Below, piece after piece: positions 9,644 to 19,766 of a stretch of 64,000 nt of DNA. The stretch's first letter is position 1, and each line of letters begins with the position of its first letter. The position numbers and the translations under genes are program-made. The DNA is taken from positions 1-64,000 of the forward strand of contig NZ_JWIZ01000056.1 in the NCBI RefSeq assembly GCF_001038205.1, read 5' to 3'. The notes below the pieces were generated by a model. That model saw nothing but the letters and a program-made list of their open reading frames with translations, did not search any database and was not told the origin of the DNA. This DNA is from Muribacter muris (GTDB taxonomy: Bacteria > Pseudomonadota > Gammaproteobacteria > Enterobacterales > Pasteurellaceae).

Positions 9644-11020
9644 ATGGCGAAAGCACCTAAAACTGCTTATGTGTGTAGCGATTGTGGCGCAGAATATGCG
9701 AAATGGCAGGGGCAGTGCCGAGCCTGTCTGGCGTGGAATACCATTAGCGAAGTGCGATTGATTTCGGCTAAAGAGAGTAAAGGCGATCGTTTTAGCGGCT
9801 ATGCGGGGGAGACAAGCGGTAAGATCCAGAAACTTTCTGACATTGATCTGCAGGAAGTGCCGCGTTTTTCGAGCGGTTTTAATGAATTGGATCGGGTGCT
9901 GGGCGGCGGCGTTGTACCGGGGAGTGCGATTTTAATCGGCGGACACCCCGGCGCAGGCAAGAGTACCTTATTGTTACAGGTAATGTGCGGTTTAGCCGAG
10001 CATTTACCCACCCTCTATGTTACGGGAGAAGAATCGTTACAGCAGGTCGCAATGCGGGCGAACCGTTTAGGTTTACCCACAGATAATCTTAAGATGTTAT
10101 CGGAAACCTCCGTTGAGCATATCTGTAATCTGGCGGATCAGGAAAAGCCGAAGTTGATTGTGATTGACTCCATTCAGGTGATGCACTTATCGGATATTCA
10201 ATCCTCACCGGGCAGTGTTGCACAGGTGCGTGAATGTGCCTCGTTTCTGACTCGCTATGCGAAAACCCGCCAAGTAGCCATTATTATGGTAGGGCACGTT
10301 ACCAAAGACGGTACTTTGGCAGGGCCTAAAGTATTGGAACATGCCATTGATGCTTCATTGTTACTTGAAGGTGAAGCGGATTCCCGTTACCGCACGTTGC
10401 GTAGTCAGAAAAATCGATTCGGTGCGGTAAATGAACTGGGGGTATTTGCAATGACAGAGCAAGGATTAAGGGAAGTGAAAAACCCGTCCGCTATTTTTTT
10501 GAGCCGTAGCGAAGAACAAACTTCCGGCAGCTCGGTGATGGTTATTTGGGAAGGGACGCGTCCGTTATTGGTGGAAATTCAAGCCTTGGTGGATCACTCA
10601 ATGTTAGCGAATCCACGCCGCGTTGCGGTGGGGTTAGAGCAAAACCGATTATCGCTGCTGTTAGCGGTGTTGCACCGCCACGGTGGTTTACAGATGTCCG
10701 ACCAAGATGTGTTTGTCAATGTGGTCGGCGGGGTAAAAGTAACCGAAACCAGTGCCGATTTGGCATTACTGCTTGCGTTGATTTCCAGCTTCCGCAATCG
10801 TCCGCTGCCGCAGGATTTAGTCGTATTTGGAGAGGTCGGATTAGCGGGAGAAATTCGTCCCGTACCCAGCGGGCAAGAACGGATCAGCGAGGCAGCAAAA
10901 CACGGTTTCAAGCGAGCGATTGTACCGCACGGTAATATGCCGAAAAAAGCGATTAAAGGAATGTCAGTCTTTACCGTGAAAAAGCTCAGTGATGCGTTAG
11001 AGATTATTAGCGATTTTTAA
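9644..11020 (+). CDS. radA: DNA repair protein RadA
   Basis: RecA-like ATPase that promotes branch migration during recombinational repair. The order of elements is typical: a four-cysteine zinc finger (CSDCG...CRAC, residues 10-30), Walker A (GGHPGAGKST, near residue 98), the RadA KNRFG motif, and a Lon-protease-like C-terminal domain. I chose the ATG at 9644 (MAKAPKTAYVCSDCG, 458 residues), which has GAGGTG just upstream, instead of a start 13 codons earlier. It is divergent from pilA and convergent with ppc. Confidence 0.95.
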   Translation: MAKAPKTAYVCSDCGAEYAKWQGQCRACLAWNTISEVRLISAKESKGDRFSGYAGETSGKIQKLSDIDLQEVPRFSSGFNELDRVLGGGVVPGSAILIGGHPGAGKSTLLLQVMCGLAEHLPTLYVTGEESLQQVAMRANRLGLPTDNLKMLSETSVEHICNLADQEKPKLIVIDSIQVMHLSDIQSSPGSVAQVRECASFLTRYAKTRQVAIIMVGHVTKDGTLAGPKVLEHAIDASLLLEGEADSRYRTLRSQKNRFGAVNELGVFAMTEQGLREVKNPSAIFLSRSEEQTSGSSVMVIWEGTRPLLVEIQALVDHSMLANPRRVAVGLEQNRLSLLLAVLHRHGGLQMSDQDVFVNVVGGVKVTETSADLALLLALISSFRNRPLPQDLVVFGEVGLAGEIRPVPSGQERISEAAKHGFKRAIVPHGNMPKKAIKGMSVFTVKKLSDALEIISDF

Positions 11021-11203
11021 GATTGTAAAATTGTGGGGCTGTCGTAAACGTAAAAGGCAACGATGTTGATGCAAGTGCAGGGAAATTATCCGGCTTCCGT
11101 TTAATTCTTCTTGAAGTCATTTAATGTAATGGCGGACAAGGGAATATTTTGCAATATAGGAGATCAATGGATACTACCGCAACATAATGCTAAGAACGTC
11201 ACA
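11021..11203. other. Short spacer after radA with a possible gene remnant
   Basis: A frame without a start codon, from about 11035 to the stop at 11102-11104, reads ...NVKGNDVDASAGKLSGFRLILLEVI. Its GFRLIL ending recalls the C-terminus of formylglycine-generating-enzyme-like proteins. The match is short and may be chance. Nothing else was recognised here. Confidence 0.2.
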
Positions 11204-11241
11204 AAACAGACCGCTTGCAGTTCCATACAAGCGGTCTGTTT
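11204..11241. terminator. Bidirectional terminator between radA and ppc
   Basis: AAACAGACCGCTTG and CAAGCGGTCTGTTT form a perfect 14-bp stem around a 10-nt loop, using two opposed uptake words. It lies between convergent radA and ppc and has A/T tails on both sides, so it can terminate both. Confidence 0.87.
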
Positions 11242-11260
11242 ATCGCTATTTTTTACAATC

Positions 11261-13900
11261 TTAGCCGGTGTTACGCATTCCCGCTGCAATGCCGGTAATG
11301 GTGATCATCAGTGCCTGTTCAAGAGCGGGATTTGGATTATCCCCTTGGTCCCGCAACCGATGTAGCAATTCCACTTGCAGTAGGTTGAGCGGATCGGTGT
11401 AAACATTACGCAGTGCAATAGACTCGGCAATCCAAGGCAAGTCTGCCATTAACTGACCCTCGTGAGCAAGGGATAACACTGTTTGAATATCCGCTTGTAA
11501 CTGCTGGCGTAATCTCTGCCCTAAAGGGTGCAGTTCACTCGGTACAAGGCGTTGATCGTAGTGCTCCGCCAGCCATAAATCCGCCTTGCTGAACACCATT
11601 TCCAGCATTCCGATACGGGTTGAGAAAAACGGCCACTGCTCGCACATTGTGTTGAGCAAATCTTGATTGCCTTGTTCAATCAAGCTGCGTAACGCTGAAC
11701 CTGCCCCAAGCCAAGCGGGGAGCATTAGGCGGTTTTGCATCCAAGCGAAAATCCACGGAATCGCACGCAAACTCTCCACCCCGCCATTCGGATTGCGTTT
11801 TGCCGGGCGAGAGCCGAGTGGTAATTTAGATAGTTCCTGCTCCGGTGTCGCTGCACGGAAATAAGGCACGAAATCCGGTTCGCCTCGTACAATGCCACGG
11901 TAAATCCGGCAGGAAATATCCGCGGCACTGTCCATTATTTGCCGCCAGCTTTGTTGTGGCTCCGGTGGTGGGAAGAGGTTGGCTTCTAAAACGGCACTCG
12001 CATATAAATCCAAACTTTCAACAGCAACCGCCGGTAAACCTAATTTAAAGCGGATCATTTCACCTTGCTCTGTTACCCGTAGCCCGTTTTTGAGCGAGCG
12101 AGGCGGTTGAGAGAGGAGTGCGGCGTGTGCCGGTGCACCGCCCCGTCCGATTGTACCGCCCCGACCGTGAAAGAGAGTGAGCTCCACCTGATATTTTTCG
12201 CATAGATTGACTAGCGCTTCTTGCGCCCGATATTGCGCCCACGAAGCAGCCAACATTCCGGCATCTTTGGCGGAGTCGGAATAGCCGATCATCACCATTT
12301 GGCGATTGCGGATAACGCCGCGATACCAACCGATATTAAACAGATCGGTCATCACTTTTTCGCAATGATCGAGATCGTCTAAGGTTTCAAATAGCGGGGC
12401 AACGGGAATTGTGGTGGTGCAGCCGGCTTCTTTTAAGAGTAAATGCACGGCTAACACATCCGAAGCCTCCCGTGCCATTGAGATCACATAAGCGGAAATC
12501 ACCCCTTCAGGTTGCTCTGCCACTACTTTACAGGTGTCAAGCACCTCTTGGGTTTCGGGGCTTGGTGTCCAATTATGCGGAACAAGCGGTCGGCGGGAGC
12601 TGAGTTCTCGTACTAAAAAGGCTTGCTTGTCCGCCTCTGTCCATTGGGCATAATCGCCCAAACCGATATAGCGGGTAATCTCGGCAATTGCCGTTTCGTG
12701 CCGTGTGCTTTCTTGGCGAATATCCAAACGGGATAAGCCCAAGCCAAAACAGCGGATGCGGCGTAGGCAATCCAGTAATGCACCGTTGGCGATAATGCGC
12801 ATTCCGCATTGACGAAGCGATTGGTAGCAGTCGTAAAGCGGCTCCCAAAGTTGCTCGTCTTGAGACAAAATATCGTTAGAGCTAATCGTCAGCGGTTTCC
12901 CTTCTAATAATTCGCTATAATAGGCGACCGTTTTGCTCAATTTTGTGCGTAATTGTTTGACGACGAAACGGTAAGGCTCTAAGTGATCGCCGTATTTTTC
13001 ACGGAATGCCGGGGTGCAATTTACCACAGAGAGTTCATCGGCGAGCAGCTTGATGTCTTCTAAAAACAGTTCGGCGGCTTTCCAGCGTTTCATTCGCAAC
13101 ACTTGGCGGGTAGTTTGGGCGGTAACAAACGGGTTGCCATCACGGTCGCCGCCCATCCAAGAGGAAAAACGCACGGGCGCAAGGGCTACGTCGTGTTGCA
13201 CGCCAAAGTGTTTTTCTAGGTAGAAATTGAGCTGGCGGCAGAAATCCGGTACGGCTTTCCAAAGACTGTTTTCAATCACCGCCATTCCCCATTTGGCTTC
13301 GTCCACCGGTGTCGGGCGTTGGGTGCGGATTTCATTCGTATGCCACGCTAATGCAATTAGCTGCATTAGGCGACGTTTTAATTTGGTACTTTCCGCTTCG
13401 GTTAAATCATCGTGTTCCAAGCGACTTAAACAGCGGTTGATCTCAACGTGTTTATGCACTAAGGAACGGCGGGTAACTTCGGTCGGGTGGGCGGTCAGTA
13501 CGAGATCGATCAGCAATTTTTCCACAGTGTCGATCACCTTTTCCGCCGGCACATTTTGGGCTTTTAAGCGCTCAAAGAGTGCGCCCATTGAACGTTCGCC
13601 GGAGGCAAGGTTGTTCGTGTGGCGGGAAATGGTTTGATATTGTTCGGCGATGTTGGTTAAATTTAAAAATTGGCTGAAAGCACGGGCAACGGGAATCACG
13701 TTTTCGGTGGAAATATTGGCGAGCATATCCAACAGCCGCTCTCGGGCAGTTTCATCGCCGGCACGGGAGGCACGGGATAAAACCCGAATATTTTCAATCA
13801 GTTCTAAAATCTCACTCCCTTGGGCATCTCGGATGGTTTCGCCCAAAAAGTCCCCTAACATATGAATATTGCTACGCATTGATTCATAAACTTGGCTCAT
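11261..13900 (-). CDS. ppc: Phosphoenolpyruvate carboxylase
   Basis: Adds bicarbonate to phosphoenolpyruvate to give oxaloacetate, replenishing the TCA pool. The 879-residue protein is full length for the bacterial family. The two PROSITE-type regions are visible: [14 protein letters not shown] with the catalytic His near residue 137, and [12 protein letters not shown] near residue 540. The glycine-rich loop [14 protein letters not shown] and the C-terminal MRNTG end match other Ppc proteins. It is a single-gene unit on the minus strand. Confidence 0.97.
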   Translation of the reverse strand: MSQVYESMRSNIHMLGDFLGETIRDAQGSEILELIENIRVLSRASRAGDETARERLLDMLANISTENVIPVARAFSQFLNLTNIAEQYQTISRHTNNLASGERSMGALFERLKAQNVPAEKVIDTVEKLLIDLVLTAHPTEVTRRSLVHKHVEINRCLSRLEHDDLTEAESTKLKRRLMQLIALAWHTNEIRTQRPTPVDEAKWGMAVIENSLWKAVPDFCRQLNFYLEKHFGVQHDVALAPVRFSSWMGGDRDGNPFVTAQTTRQVLRMKRWKAAELFLEDIKLLADELSVVNCTPAFREKYGDHLEPYRFVVKQLRTKLSKTVAYYSELLEGKPLTISSNDILSQDEQLWEPLYDCYQSLRQCGMRIIANGALLDCLRRIRCFGLGLSRLDIRQESTRHETAIAEITRYIGLGDYAQWTEADKQAFLVRELSSRRPLVPHNWTPSPETQEVLDTCKVVAEQPEGVISAYVISMAREASDVLAVHLLLKEAGCTTTIPVAPLFETLDDLDHCEKVMTDLFNIGWYRGVIRNRQMVMIGYSDSAKDAGMLAASWAQYRAQEALVNLCEKYQVELTLFHGRGGTIGRGGAPAHAALLSQPPRSLKNGLRVTEQGEMIRFKLGLPAVAVESLDLYASAVLEANLFPPPEPQQSWRQIMDSAADISCRIYRGIVRGEPDFVPYFRAATPEQELSKLPLGSRPAKRNPNGGVESLRAIPWIFAWMQNRLMLPAWLGAGSALRSLIEQGNQDLLNTMCEQWPFFSTRIGMLEMVFSKADLWLAEHYDQRLVPSELHPLGQRLRQQLQADIQTVLSLAHEGQLMADLPWIAESIALRNVYTDPLNLLQVELLHRLRDQGDNPNPALEQALMITITGIAAGMRNTG

Positions 13901-14023
13901 AAAGCTCCCCTTAAATCAATAAATATTAACGGGATATAGATATACCGAAAAAGTCGGGAAATAGCAATGTAGATTTAGTTTTTTTAATGAAATAAATTAG
14001 AAAAAGTTATGCAAATATAAACA

Positions 14024-14080
14024 ACAAGCGGTCGGATATGACGGATTTTTGACAAAAACACAACAAATCCGACCGCTTGT
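14024..14080 (-). terminator. Terminator-like inverted uptake words after apbC
   Basis: ACAAGCGGTCGGAT (14024-14037) and ATCCGACCGCTTGT (14067-14080) are perfectly complementary 14-nt arms around a 29-nt loop, 6 bp downstream of the apbC stop. The position fits the 3' end of the apbC transcription unit; the loop is longer than ideal. Confidence 0.65.
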
Positions 14081-14085
14081 TCGGC

Positions 14086-15183
14086 TTATTTCACCTTTCG
14101 GATCATAATTTCAGACGGAATGACGCTGCCTTGCCAATAAAGCTCGGCGGCGATTTTGGCGGCGAGTTGTGCATAGGCTTGGCTGATCTCGTGAGTCGGG
14201 TCGGCAACGACAGTCGGCGTGCCGTTATCCAAATCTTCACGCAAGCGGATATGCAACGGCATTTGCCCTAATACTTGAGTGTGATATTTTTCGGCGACTT
14301 TTTCCGCTCCGCCTGTGCCGAATAGTGGCTCGTGATGTCCGCAATTTGCACAGATATGCATACTCATATTTTCAATAATGCCCAGTACCGGCACGGAGAC
14401 ACGTTGGAACATCGAGATACCTTTGATCGCATCAAGCAAGGCAATATCCTGCGGAGTCGTAACGACTATTGCGCCGGTAACCGGAATTTGCTGGGAGAGC
14501 GTCAGTTGGATATCGCCCGTGCCCGGCGGCATATCGACCACTAAATAATCCAGATCCGGCCACCACGTTTCTTGCAGCAGTTGGCTCAGGGCGCTGCTTG
14601 CCATCGGGCCTCGCCAAATAGTGGCGTTGTCCGGCTCCATTAAATAGCCGATCGAGTTAGAGTAGATACCGTGGGCTTCAATCGGGGTTATATGCTGATT
14701 ATCCGGCGAGGTTGGGCGTTGATCGGTTGCCCCCAGCATATGCGGAACAGATGGGCCGTAAATATCGGCGTCTAAAATACCGACTCTTGCCCCCTGCGCT
14801 TTTAATGCCAGTGCGAGATTGACCGCCGTAGTTGATTTGCCGACTCCACCTTTGCCGGAGGTTACCGCAATAATGTTCTTCACACCATTGACTGCCGGGT
14901 GATTATTGGCACGTTTTAAGGTGGCGATTTGGTAGTGAATAATCCATTTCACCGAGTCGGCTTGAGCGAGTTGTTTCAGCGGTTCGGTTAAGGCGGCTTG
15001 TAGCTGTTCAAACCCGCTTTGCCACGCAAACGGCATTGTGAACTCAAGGCGTAACACGCCGCCGCCGAGCTCGGCTTTTTTCAGCGCATTGAGGGAGATT
15101 AAATCCTGTTGTAAGGTCGGGTGTTGAAAATGGCGGAGCAGCGTTTTGATCTGCTCAAACTGTTCTGGAGTAAGAAGGTTCAT
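14086..15183 (-). CDS. apbC: Iron-sulfur cluster carrier protein (Mrp/NBP35 ATPase)
   Basis: P-loop ATPase that carries [4Fe-4S] clusters to target proteins. It begins with an MIP18/DUF59-like domain (residues 1-90). The ATPase domain has the deviant Walker A IAVTSGKGGVGKSTTA (near residue 108), and the DADIYGPSVPHML segment follows. The cluster-binding CxxC is in HICANCGHHEPLFG. Total length is 365 residues, normal for ApbC. It is followed on the same strand by nothing but a terminator and is preceded, 1 nt away, by the OppA-like gene. Confidence 0.94.
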   Translation of the reverse strand: MNLLTPEQFEQIKTLLRHFQHPTLQQDLISLNALKKAELGGGVLRLEFTMPFAWQSGFEQLQAALTEPLKQLAQADSVKWIIHYQIATLKRANNHPAVNGVKNIIAVTSGKGGVGKSTTAVNLALALKAQGARVGILDADIYGPSVPHMLGATDQRPTSPDNQHITPIEAHGIYSNSIGYLMEPDNATIWRGPMASSALSQLLQETWWPDLDYLVVDMPPGTGDIQLTLSQQIPVTGAIVVTTPQDIALLDAIKGISMFQRVSVPVLGIIENMSMHICANCGHHEPLFGTGGAEKVAEKYHTQVLGQMPLHIRLREDLDNGTPTVVADPTHEISQAYAQLAAKIAAELYWQGSVIPSEIMIRKVK

Positions 15184-15184
15184 T

Positions 15185-16720
15185 TTACTTTCCTTTTGTT
15201 CGGTATAAATCTTTGCTGTAAATCACTTCGCTGGCATTTTCAGGCAAAACGCCTTGAATATCGTTGGCAATCCACATTTTTCGTTGATATTGAAACAGCG
15301 GCAAAATGGCAATGTCATTGTCGAGTTGTGCCACAATCGCCTCAATATATTGCTGACGTTGAGCGACTGAGAGCGGTTTTTCGGCTAACTCGCTGAGGTA
15401 GCGATCGACCGTTTCATTGGCATAGCCGCTTTTATTGTCAGGACTTTGGGAATGAAATGCCGTTAAAAAGAGCATCGGATCGGCGTAATCGGCACACCAA
15501 CCGCTGCGAATAAATTGAAAGGCTTTGGCGTTACGTTTTGCAAGCAAATCACGCCAATCGACCGCTTGTAGCTGTACTCTCAGCAGATCGGAGCGTCCCA
15601 AAATACCGGCGATACGTTGTGCAATGGCTTCGTGGTTGCCTTGTGCATCGTAGGTGAGCGTAAATTTCAACGGCTGCTGCGGTGTTAAGCCTAACTGGCT
15701 GAAAAGATGTTCCGCACTGACGGTAGAGAGCTGCCGATCTTGCACGGTTTGCATTGTGCGGGGTAGCACGGAATGATTAGGCAAGCCAACGCCACGGCTG
15801 ACCTCCGCAGAGGAAATCATCGCTCGCACCGCTTGGCGTACGGTTTTATTGCTAAACATCGGATCGGCAAAATTAAATTCATAGAAATAGGTACAAAGGC
15901 GGGGAAGCGTTCTCGCCTCGCCTTGATAGTGTGGCAGGAGATTTTCCACGATATCAAACTGTTGCGGGTTTTGCTTACTGGTAATCAGTTGGTATGCCAC
16001 CTGCTGAAAGGGCAGATCTTGGCGATTTGCCTGTAAAATAAGAGTTTGCGGGCGGTGTTCTAGCAGATGATAATCACCATTGCTGATAAAGTCGCCGTTT
16101 TCTGCCGGTTTCAGCCCGCGATAAGTTGGCAAGAGGGCGGAATGCGCTAACATTTGAGGGAGTTGCGTGTTGGCTTTACGCAGCCGAATTTGTAAGGTGT
16201 GCGGATTTAATGCCTGTACGCCGAGTGCACTGGGAGGCAAGTCGCCTTGGCTGATTTCTTTGGCATTTTGAACGCCCATATAGATGAGATAGGGCGCAAG
16301 CGGCGATTTTTGAGCTGGATCGGCAAGCCGTTGCCAACTGGCGACAAAATCCTGCGCGGTAACCGGTTCGCCATTTGACCAAGTTGCTTGTTCGTCCAAT
16401 ATAAAGAGCCAATTTTGTTGGTCATCGCTGAATTGTTGTTTCGCCAGCACAGGCACGGCTTGTCCTTTTGGATCGAACGCCCATAAGCCCACCAGTAAAT
16501 CCCGTAGCGGTGCGGCATCGGCAGACACTTTAGCGAAATGCGGATCGAGTTGCAGATACGCTGAGTAGATTGCCCGTTTGAGCCGTGGCGGCGAGGGGCT
16601 TTGGCTCTTCTCTGCCGGGACTGTTTGCGGATCGCAGCCGGTAAGCAGCCATAAACAAGCGGTGAGTTTGGCATATTTTTTCACAAAAGCGACCGCTTGA
16701 GCGTACCAATATCCCATCAT
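15185..16720 (-). CDS. OppA-like peptide-binding lipoprotein
   Basis: A 511-residue extracytoplasmic solute-binding protein of ABC-transporter family 5. The N-terminus has a hydrophobic stretch ending in the lipobox LTGC (Cys near residue 29), so it should be anchored to a membrane as a lipoprotein. Family features include the ATWSNGEPVTAQDFVASWQR segment near residue 115 and AFQFIRSGWCADYADP near residue 405. No permease or ATPase genes are adjacent, so it may serve a transporter encoded elsewhere. It is close in type to the orphan oligopeptide-binding proteins of Haemophilus. Substrate not determinable. Confidence 0.85.
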   Translation of the reverse strand: MMGYWYAQAVAFVKKYAKLTACLWLLTGCDPQTVPAEKSQSPSPPRLKRAIYSAYLQLDPHFAKVSADAAPLRDLLVGLWAFDPKGQAVPVLAKQQFSDDQQNWLFILDEQATWSNGEPVTAQDFVASWQRLADPAQKSPLAPYLIYMGVQNAKEISQGDLPPSALGVQALNPHTLQIRLRKANTQLPQMLAHSALLPTYRGLKPAENGDFISNGDYHLLEHRPQTLILQANRQDLPFQQVAYQLITSKQNPQQFDIVENLLPHYQGEARTLPRLCTYFYEFNFADPMFSNKTVRQAVRAMISSAEVSRGVGLPNHSVLPRTMQTVQDRQLSTVSAEHLFSQLGLTPQQPLKFTLTYDAQGNHEAIAQRIAGILGRSDLLRVQLQAVDWRDLLAKRNAKAFQFIRSGWCADYADPMLFLTAFHSQSPDNKSGYANETVDRYLSELAEKPLSVAQRQQYIEAIVAQLDNDIAILPLFQYQRKMWIANDIQGVLPENASEVIYSKDLYRTKGK

Positions 16721-16721
16721 T

Positions 16722-17387
16722 TTAATGTATCGCCGTTAAACCGGGGAATAAATTGCTCAATCCGGCGACAATAATTTCAATGCCGAGTGCCATTAGGATT
16801 AAGCCCATAATCCGAGTTACGATGTTAGTGCCGGTTTTGCCGAGCCGTTTGATCAGTGGGGCGGAAAAGCGAAACAGAACATAACAAATCAGGGCGAAAG
16901 CGATAATCGCGATACTAAAGCCGAGATAGTCGATCCAGTGATTGTAGCGAGTGCCCCACACGATCGTTGAACCTATCGCCCCAGGGCCTGCCATAATCGG
17001 CATTGCAAGAGGAACAACGGCGATGTTGTCGTATTCGGACACATCAGCATTTTTTTCTTCTTTATTCTGTTTATGCTCGCCCAGTTTGCCGCTGATCATC
17101 GTCATTGCGATGCTGACGATCAAAAAACCGCCGGCAACCCGGAAAGAGTTGAGGGAGATGCTGAAAGCATCAAGGATAATTTTCCCAAAATAGAGGCTGA
17201 CTAACAGAATCACACCGATGGAAACGGCGGTGATCAGGCTGGTTTTATTACGATCTGCTTCGTATTGATGGTTGGTCATACTGAAGAAGATCGGCAACGT
17301 GCCGAACGGATTGACAATCGCAAATAAGCCGATGAAAAACTGTAAGTAAATGGCGATGTTGATAACGGTATCCACGCAGCCCCCCAA
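16722..17387 (-). CDS. MarC/YchE-family inner-membrane protein
   Basis: A 221-residue protein with about six membrane spans, of the MarC (UPF0056) family. The conserved IVNPFGTLPIFFSMT near residue 25 and PLAMPIMAGPGAIGSTIV near residue 125 are family hallmarks. The biological role of these proteins is not established. Start could be the first ATG or the internal GTG at codon 5. It is 1 nt upstream of the OppA-like gene, so the two are probably cotranscribed with apbC. Confidence 0.85.
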   Translation of the reverse strand: MGGCVDTVINIAIYLQFFIGLFAIVNPFGTLPIFFSMTNHQYEADRNKTSLITAVSIGVILLVSLYFGKIILDAFSISLNSFRVAGGFLIVSIAMTMISGKLGEHKQNKEEKNADVSEYDNIAVVPLAMPIMAGPGAIGSTIVWGTRYNHWIDYLGFSIAIIAFALICYVLFRFSAPLIKRLGKTGTNIVTRIMGLILMALGIEIIVAGLSNLFPGLTAIH

Positions 17388-17500
17388 AAAATCAAAATTG
17401 CCGAGTATTATAATCAGGAATAGCGGAAAAGGCTTGCAAAAATTTACCTCGGTCAGTCTAATCTTTTATAATGCCGTTTTTATTGCGTGGAGAGCATATA

Positions 17501-18199
17501 ATGCGTTTAGATAAATTTATTGCGGAACAAACCGGCTTAACCCGTTCCCAAGCGGGCAAAGCCTTGCGTGCCGGTGCGGTGGCGGTGAATGGCGAGATTG
17601 AAAAAAACAGTGCGAGAAAGATCTCACAAGCCGATGAGATTGTATTTGAGGGGCAGCGACTTGACTGGCTGAACGAAGGGGTGTATGTTATGCTACATAA
17701 ACCCCAACATTGTGTCTGTTCACACGATGACGGGGATTATCCCAGTGTCTTCCAATTTTTCGACTATCCCCTTAGCACTAAATTACACTGTGCAGGGCGT
17801 TTAGATGCCGACACCACAGGTTTAGTTCTCTTAACTGATGACGGACAATGGTCTCACCGTATTACATCACCCAAGCACCATTGTGAAAAAACGTATCTCG
17901 TTACCCTTGCCGATCCGGTCGAAGCCTTTTACAGCACAAAGCTGGCGGAAGGGCTGCTGCTACGGGGTGAAAAAACGCTGACTAAACCTGCCAAGCTCGA
18001 AATTCTTGATGATTACAATGTCAATTTAACCATTAGCGAAGGGCGCTATCACCAAGTCAAACGAATGTTTGCCGCATTGGGCAATAAGGTGGTGGCTTTG
18101 CACCGCTGGCGGATTGGTAATGTGGTGTTGGACGAAACGTTAGAGGAAGGCGAGTTTAGAATGTTAACTGAAAAAGAGATAGCATATTTTTATGAATAA
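17501..18199 (+). CDS. rsuA: 16S rRNA pseudouridine(516) synthase
   Basis: Isomerises U516 of 16S rRNA. The protein has an S4 RNA-binding domain (MRLDKFIAEQTGLTRSQAGK), then the pseudouridine synthase domain with the catalytic Asp in CAGRLDADTTGL (near residue 102) and the C-terminal GRYHQVKRMFAALGN motif. I chose the ATG at 17501 (232 residues), preceded by GGAG, over the upstream in-frame ATG at 17471. The stop overlaps the bcr start by 8 nt. Confidence 0.94.
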   Translation: MRLDKFIAEQTGLTRSQAGKALRAGAVAVNGEIEKNSARKISQADEIVFEGQRLDWLNEGVYVMLHKPQHCVCSHDDGDYPSVFQFFDYPLSTKLHCAGRLDADTTGLVLLTDDGQWSHRITSPKHHCEKTYLVTLADPVEAFYSTKLAEGLLLRGEKTLTKPAKLEILDDYNVNLTISEGRYHQVKRMFAALGNKVVALHRWRIGNVVLDETLEEGEFRMLTEKEIAYFYE

Positions 18200-19391
18200 A
18201 CCCGTTAGATTAAATGGCTTTTTTGTCATTATTTTAGGCTTACTATCAATGCTGCCGCCGTTGGCGATTGATATGTATTTACCCTCTTTCCTTGATATTG
18301 CACGGGATCTGAATGTGTCCCAAGAAAAAGTGCAAACCACCCTTGCTCTGTTTACCCTTGGTTTTGCATTAGGGCAACTGTTTTGGGGGCCGGTTGCCGA
18401 TAGCTTCGGGCGTAAACCGATTATTTTAATCGGGATTGCAGGCGGGGCGATAATGGCATTCTTTCTCACCAAAGTAATGGATATCGGGCATTTTTACCTT
18501 ATCCGCTTTGTTCAAGGCTTATTTGGAGCTGCGCCCGCAGTGGTGTTAGGGGCATTGGTGCGGGATCTGTTTGAACGTAACCGATTTGCACGAATGATGT
18601 CCACCATTATGATCATCTCAATGGTTGCCCCGCTGATTGCACCGATTATGGGCGGCTACATCGCCAAATGGTTTCACTGGCATTCCATTTTTTATACCTT
18701 AATGGCAATGGGGATATTATGTACCGTATTGGTAATGTGGCAAATCCCCGAAACCCTTAAAGTTGAAAAGCGTGTGCCGCTGCATTTCGGTAAGGTGTTG
18801 AAAAATTTTCAGGGGCTGATTGCCCATCGAGCAACGCTCGGCTATGTATTGGTCGGCGGATTGTCCTTTGCTGGTCTGTTCTGCTTTTTGACCTCCGGCT
18901 CGATTGTCTATATCGGCTTATTTGGCGTCTCACCGGAGCATTTTGGTTATTTCTTCGTGATGAATATCGGTGTTTTGATCGTGATGACCTTTATTAACGG
19001 GCGATTGGTTACCAAAATCGGCTCGGAAAATATGTTACGCATTGGCTTAATTTTGCAATTACTGGCGGGCGTATGGTTAGCGATTTCAGCGACATTTTCC
19101 TTCGGCTTGTGGGCAATGGCTATCGGCGTTGCAGTGTTTGTCGGTATGGTGTCTACTATCGGCAGTAACGCTTCGGCAGCAATTTTAGACCGTTATCCGC
19201 AAATGGCGGGGACGGCGAATGCGCTTGCCGGCACGGCTCGTTTCGGGGTTGGCTCTTTAGTGGGGGCGGGCTTGTCCCATATCCCGTTGAGCAGCGAGCG
19301 ACCAATGCTTTATGCAATGGCGCTTTGTACCCTCGCGTCTTTTGTCTGCTACTATTTTCTCTGCTGCAGCACCCATTCCGAGCAAGCCTAA
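18192..19391 (+). CDS. bcr: Bcr/CflA-family multidrug efflux transporter
   Basis: Proton-driven major-facilitator exporter of the inner membrane (12 spans, 399 residues). The MFS motif A appears as GPVADSFGRKPIILIG (near residue 70), and the drug:H+ antiporter motif C as the GGYIAKWF region near residue 155. PPLAIDMYLPSF near residue 24 is typical of Bcr/CflA. It overlaps rsuA, an arrangement also known in Haemophilus. Substrate range is not predictable from sequence. Confidence 0.9.
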   Translation: MNKPVRLNGFFVIILGLLSMLPPLAIDMYLPSFLDIARDLNVSQEKVQTTLALFTLGFALGQLFWGPVADSFGRKPIILIGIAGGAIMAFFLTKVMDIGHFYLIRFVQGLFGAAPAVVLGALVRDLFERNRFARMMSTIMIISMVAPLIAPIMGGYIAKWFHWHSIFYTLMAMGILCTVLVMWQIPETLKVEKRVPLHFGKVLKNFQGLIAHRATLGYVLVGGLSFAGLFCFLTSGSIVYIGLFGVSPEHFGYFFVMNIGVLIVMTFINGRLVTKIGSENMLRIGLILQLLAGVWLAISATFSFGLWAMAIGVAVFVGMVSTIGSNASAAILDRYPQMAGTANALAGTARFGVGSLVGAGLSHIPLSSERPMLYAMALCTLASFVCYYFLCCSTHSEQA

Positions 19392-19766
19392 TCTGCTCAA
19401 CAAGCGGGGCGTTTGGGGCAAATTCAGCTAAATGAACATCGTAGTGTTAAAAATTTGTTCAAATCGTTCCGCATTTTAATAAAAAAGTGCCATTTTAGAA
19501 AAAACCTTGTAATCAGACAGGCGCAAGATATGCTTGCTGATAAATAGTGCTTATTTAGCATAAAATGTTGATGAGTGGTCTAAATTAAGCCTTTTTTGCC
19601 TATCTGATAGAAGAAAAATATAAAAAAAGCGTAAAAATAGCATTTTACAATTAAATTGGCAGCAGTTATATTCTCTCACAACGATTGCAAGCGGTCAGAT
19701 TTGCACATTTCTTTGCACATCGCCCCGCTTGTTGTTTTCCTCATTATTGATTGAGTTGGAATTATT
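19392..19766. other. Intergenic region before leuC with a distant inverted pair
   Basis: This 375-bp AT-rich stretch has no supported gene. CAACAAGCGGGGCG (19398-19411) and CGCCCCGCTTGTTG (19721-19734) are perfect 14-nt inverted arms 309 bp apart; the second lies about 33 bp before leuC. A further uptake word lies at 19688-19697. The leuC promoter is presumably here, but no leucine-rich leader peptide was found. Confidence 0.5.

Noticed and set aside
11032-11060. GGGGCTGTCGTAAAC after radA resembling the end of an IS1016-type element
   Set aside because: Only one short, imperfect match recalled from memory, with no partner repeat or transposase nearby.
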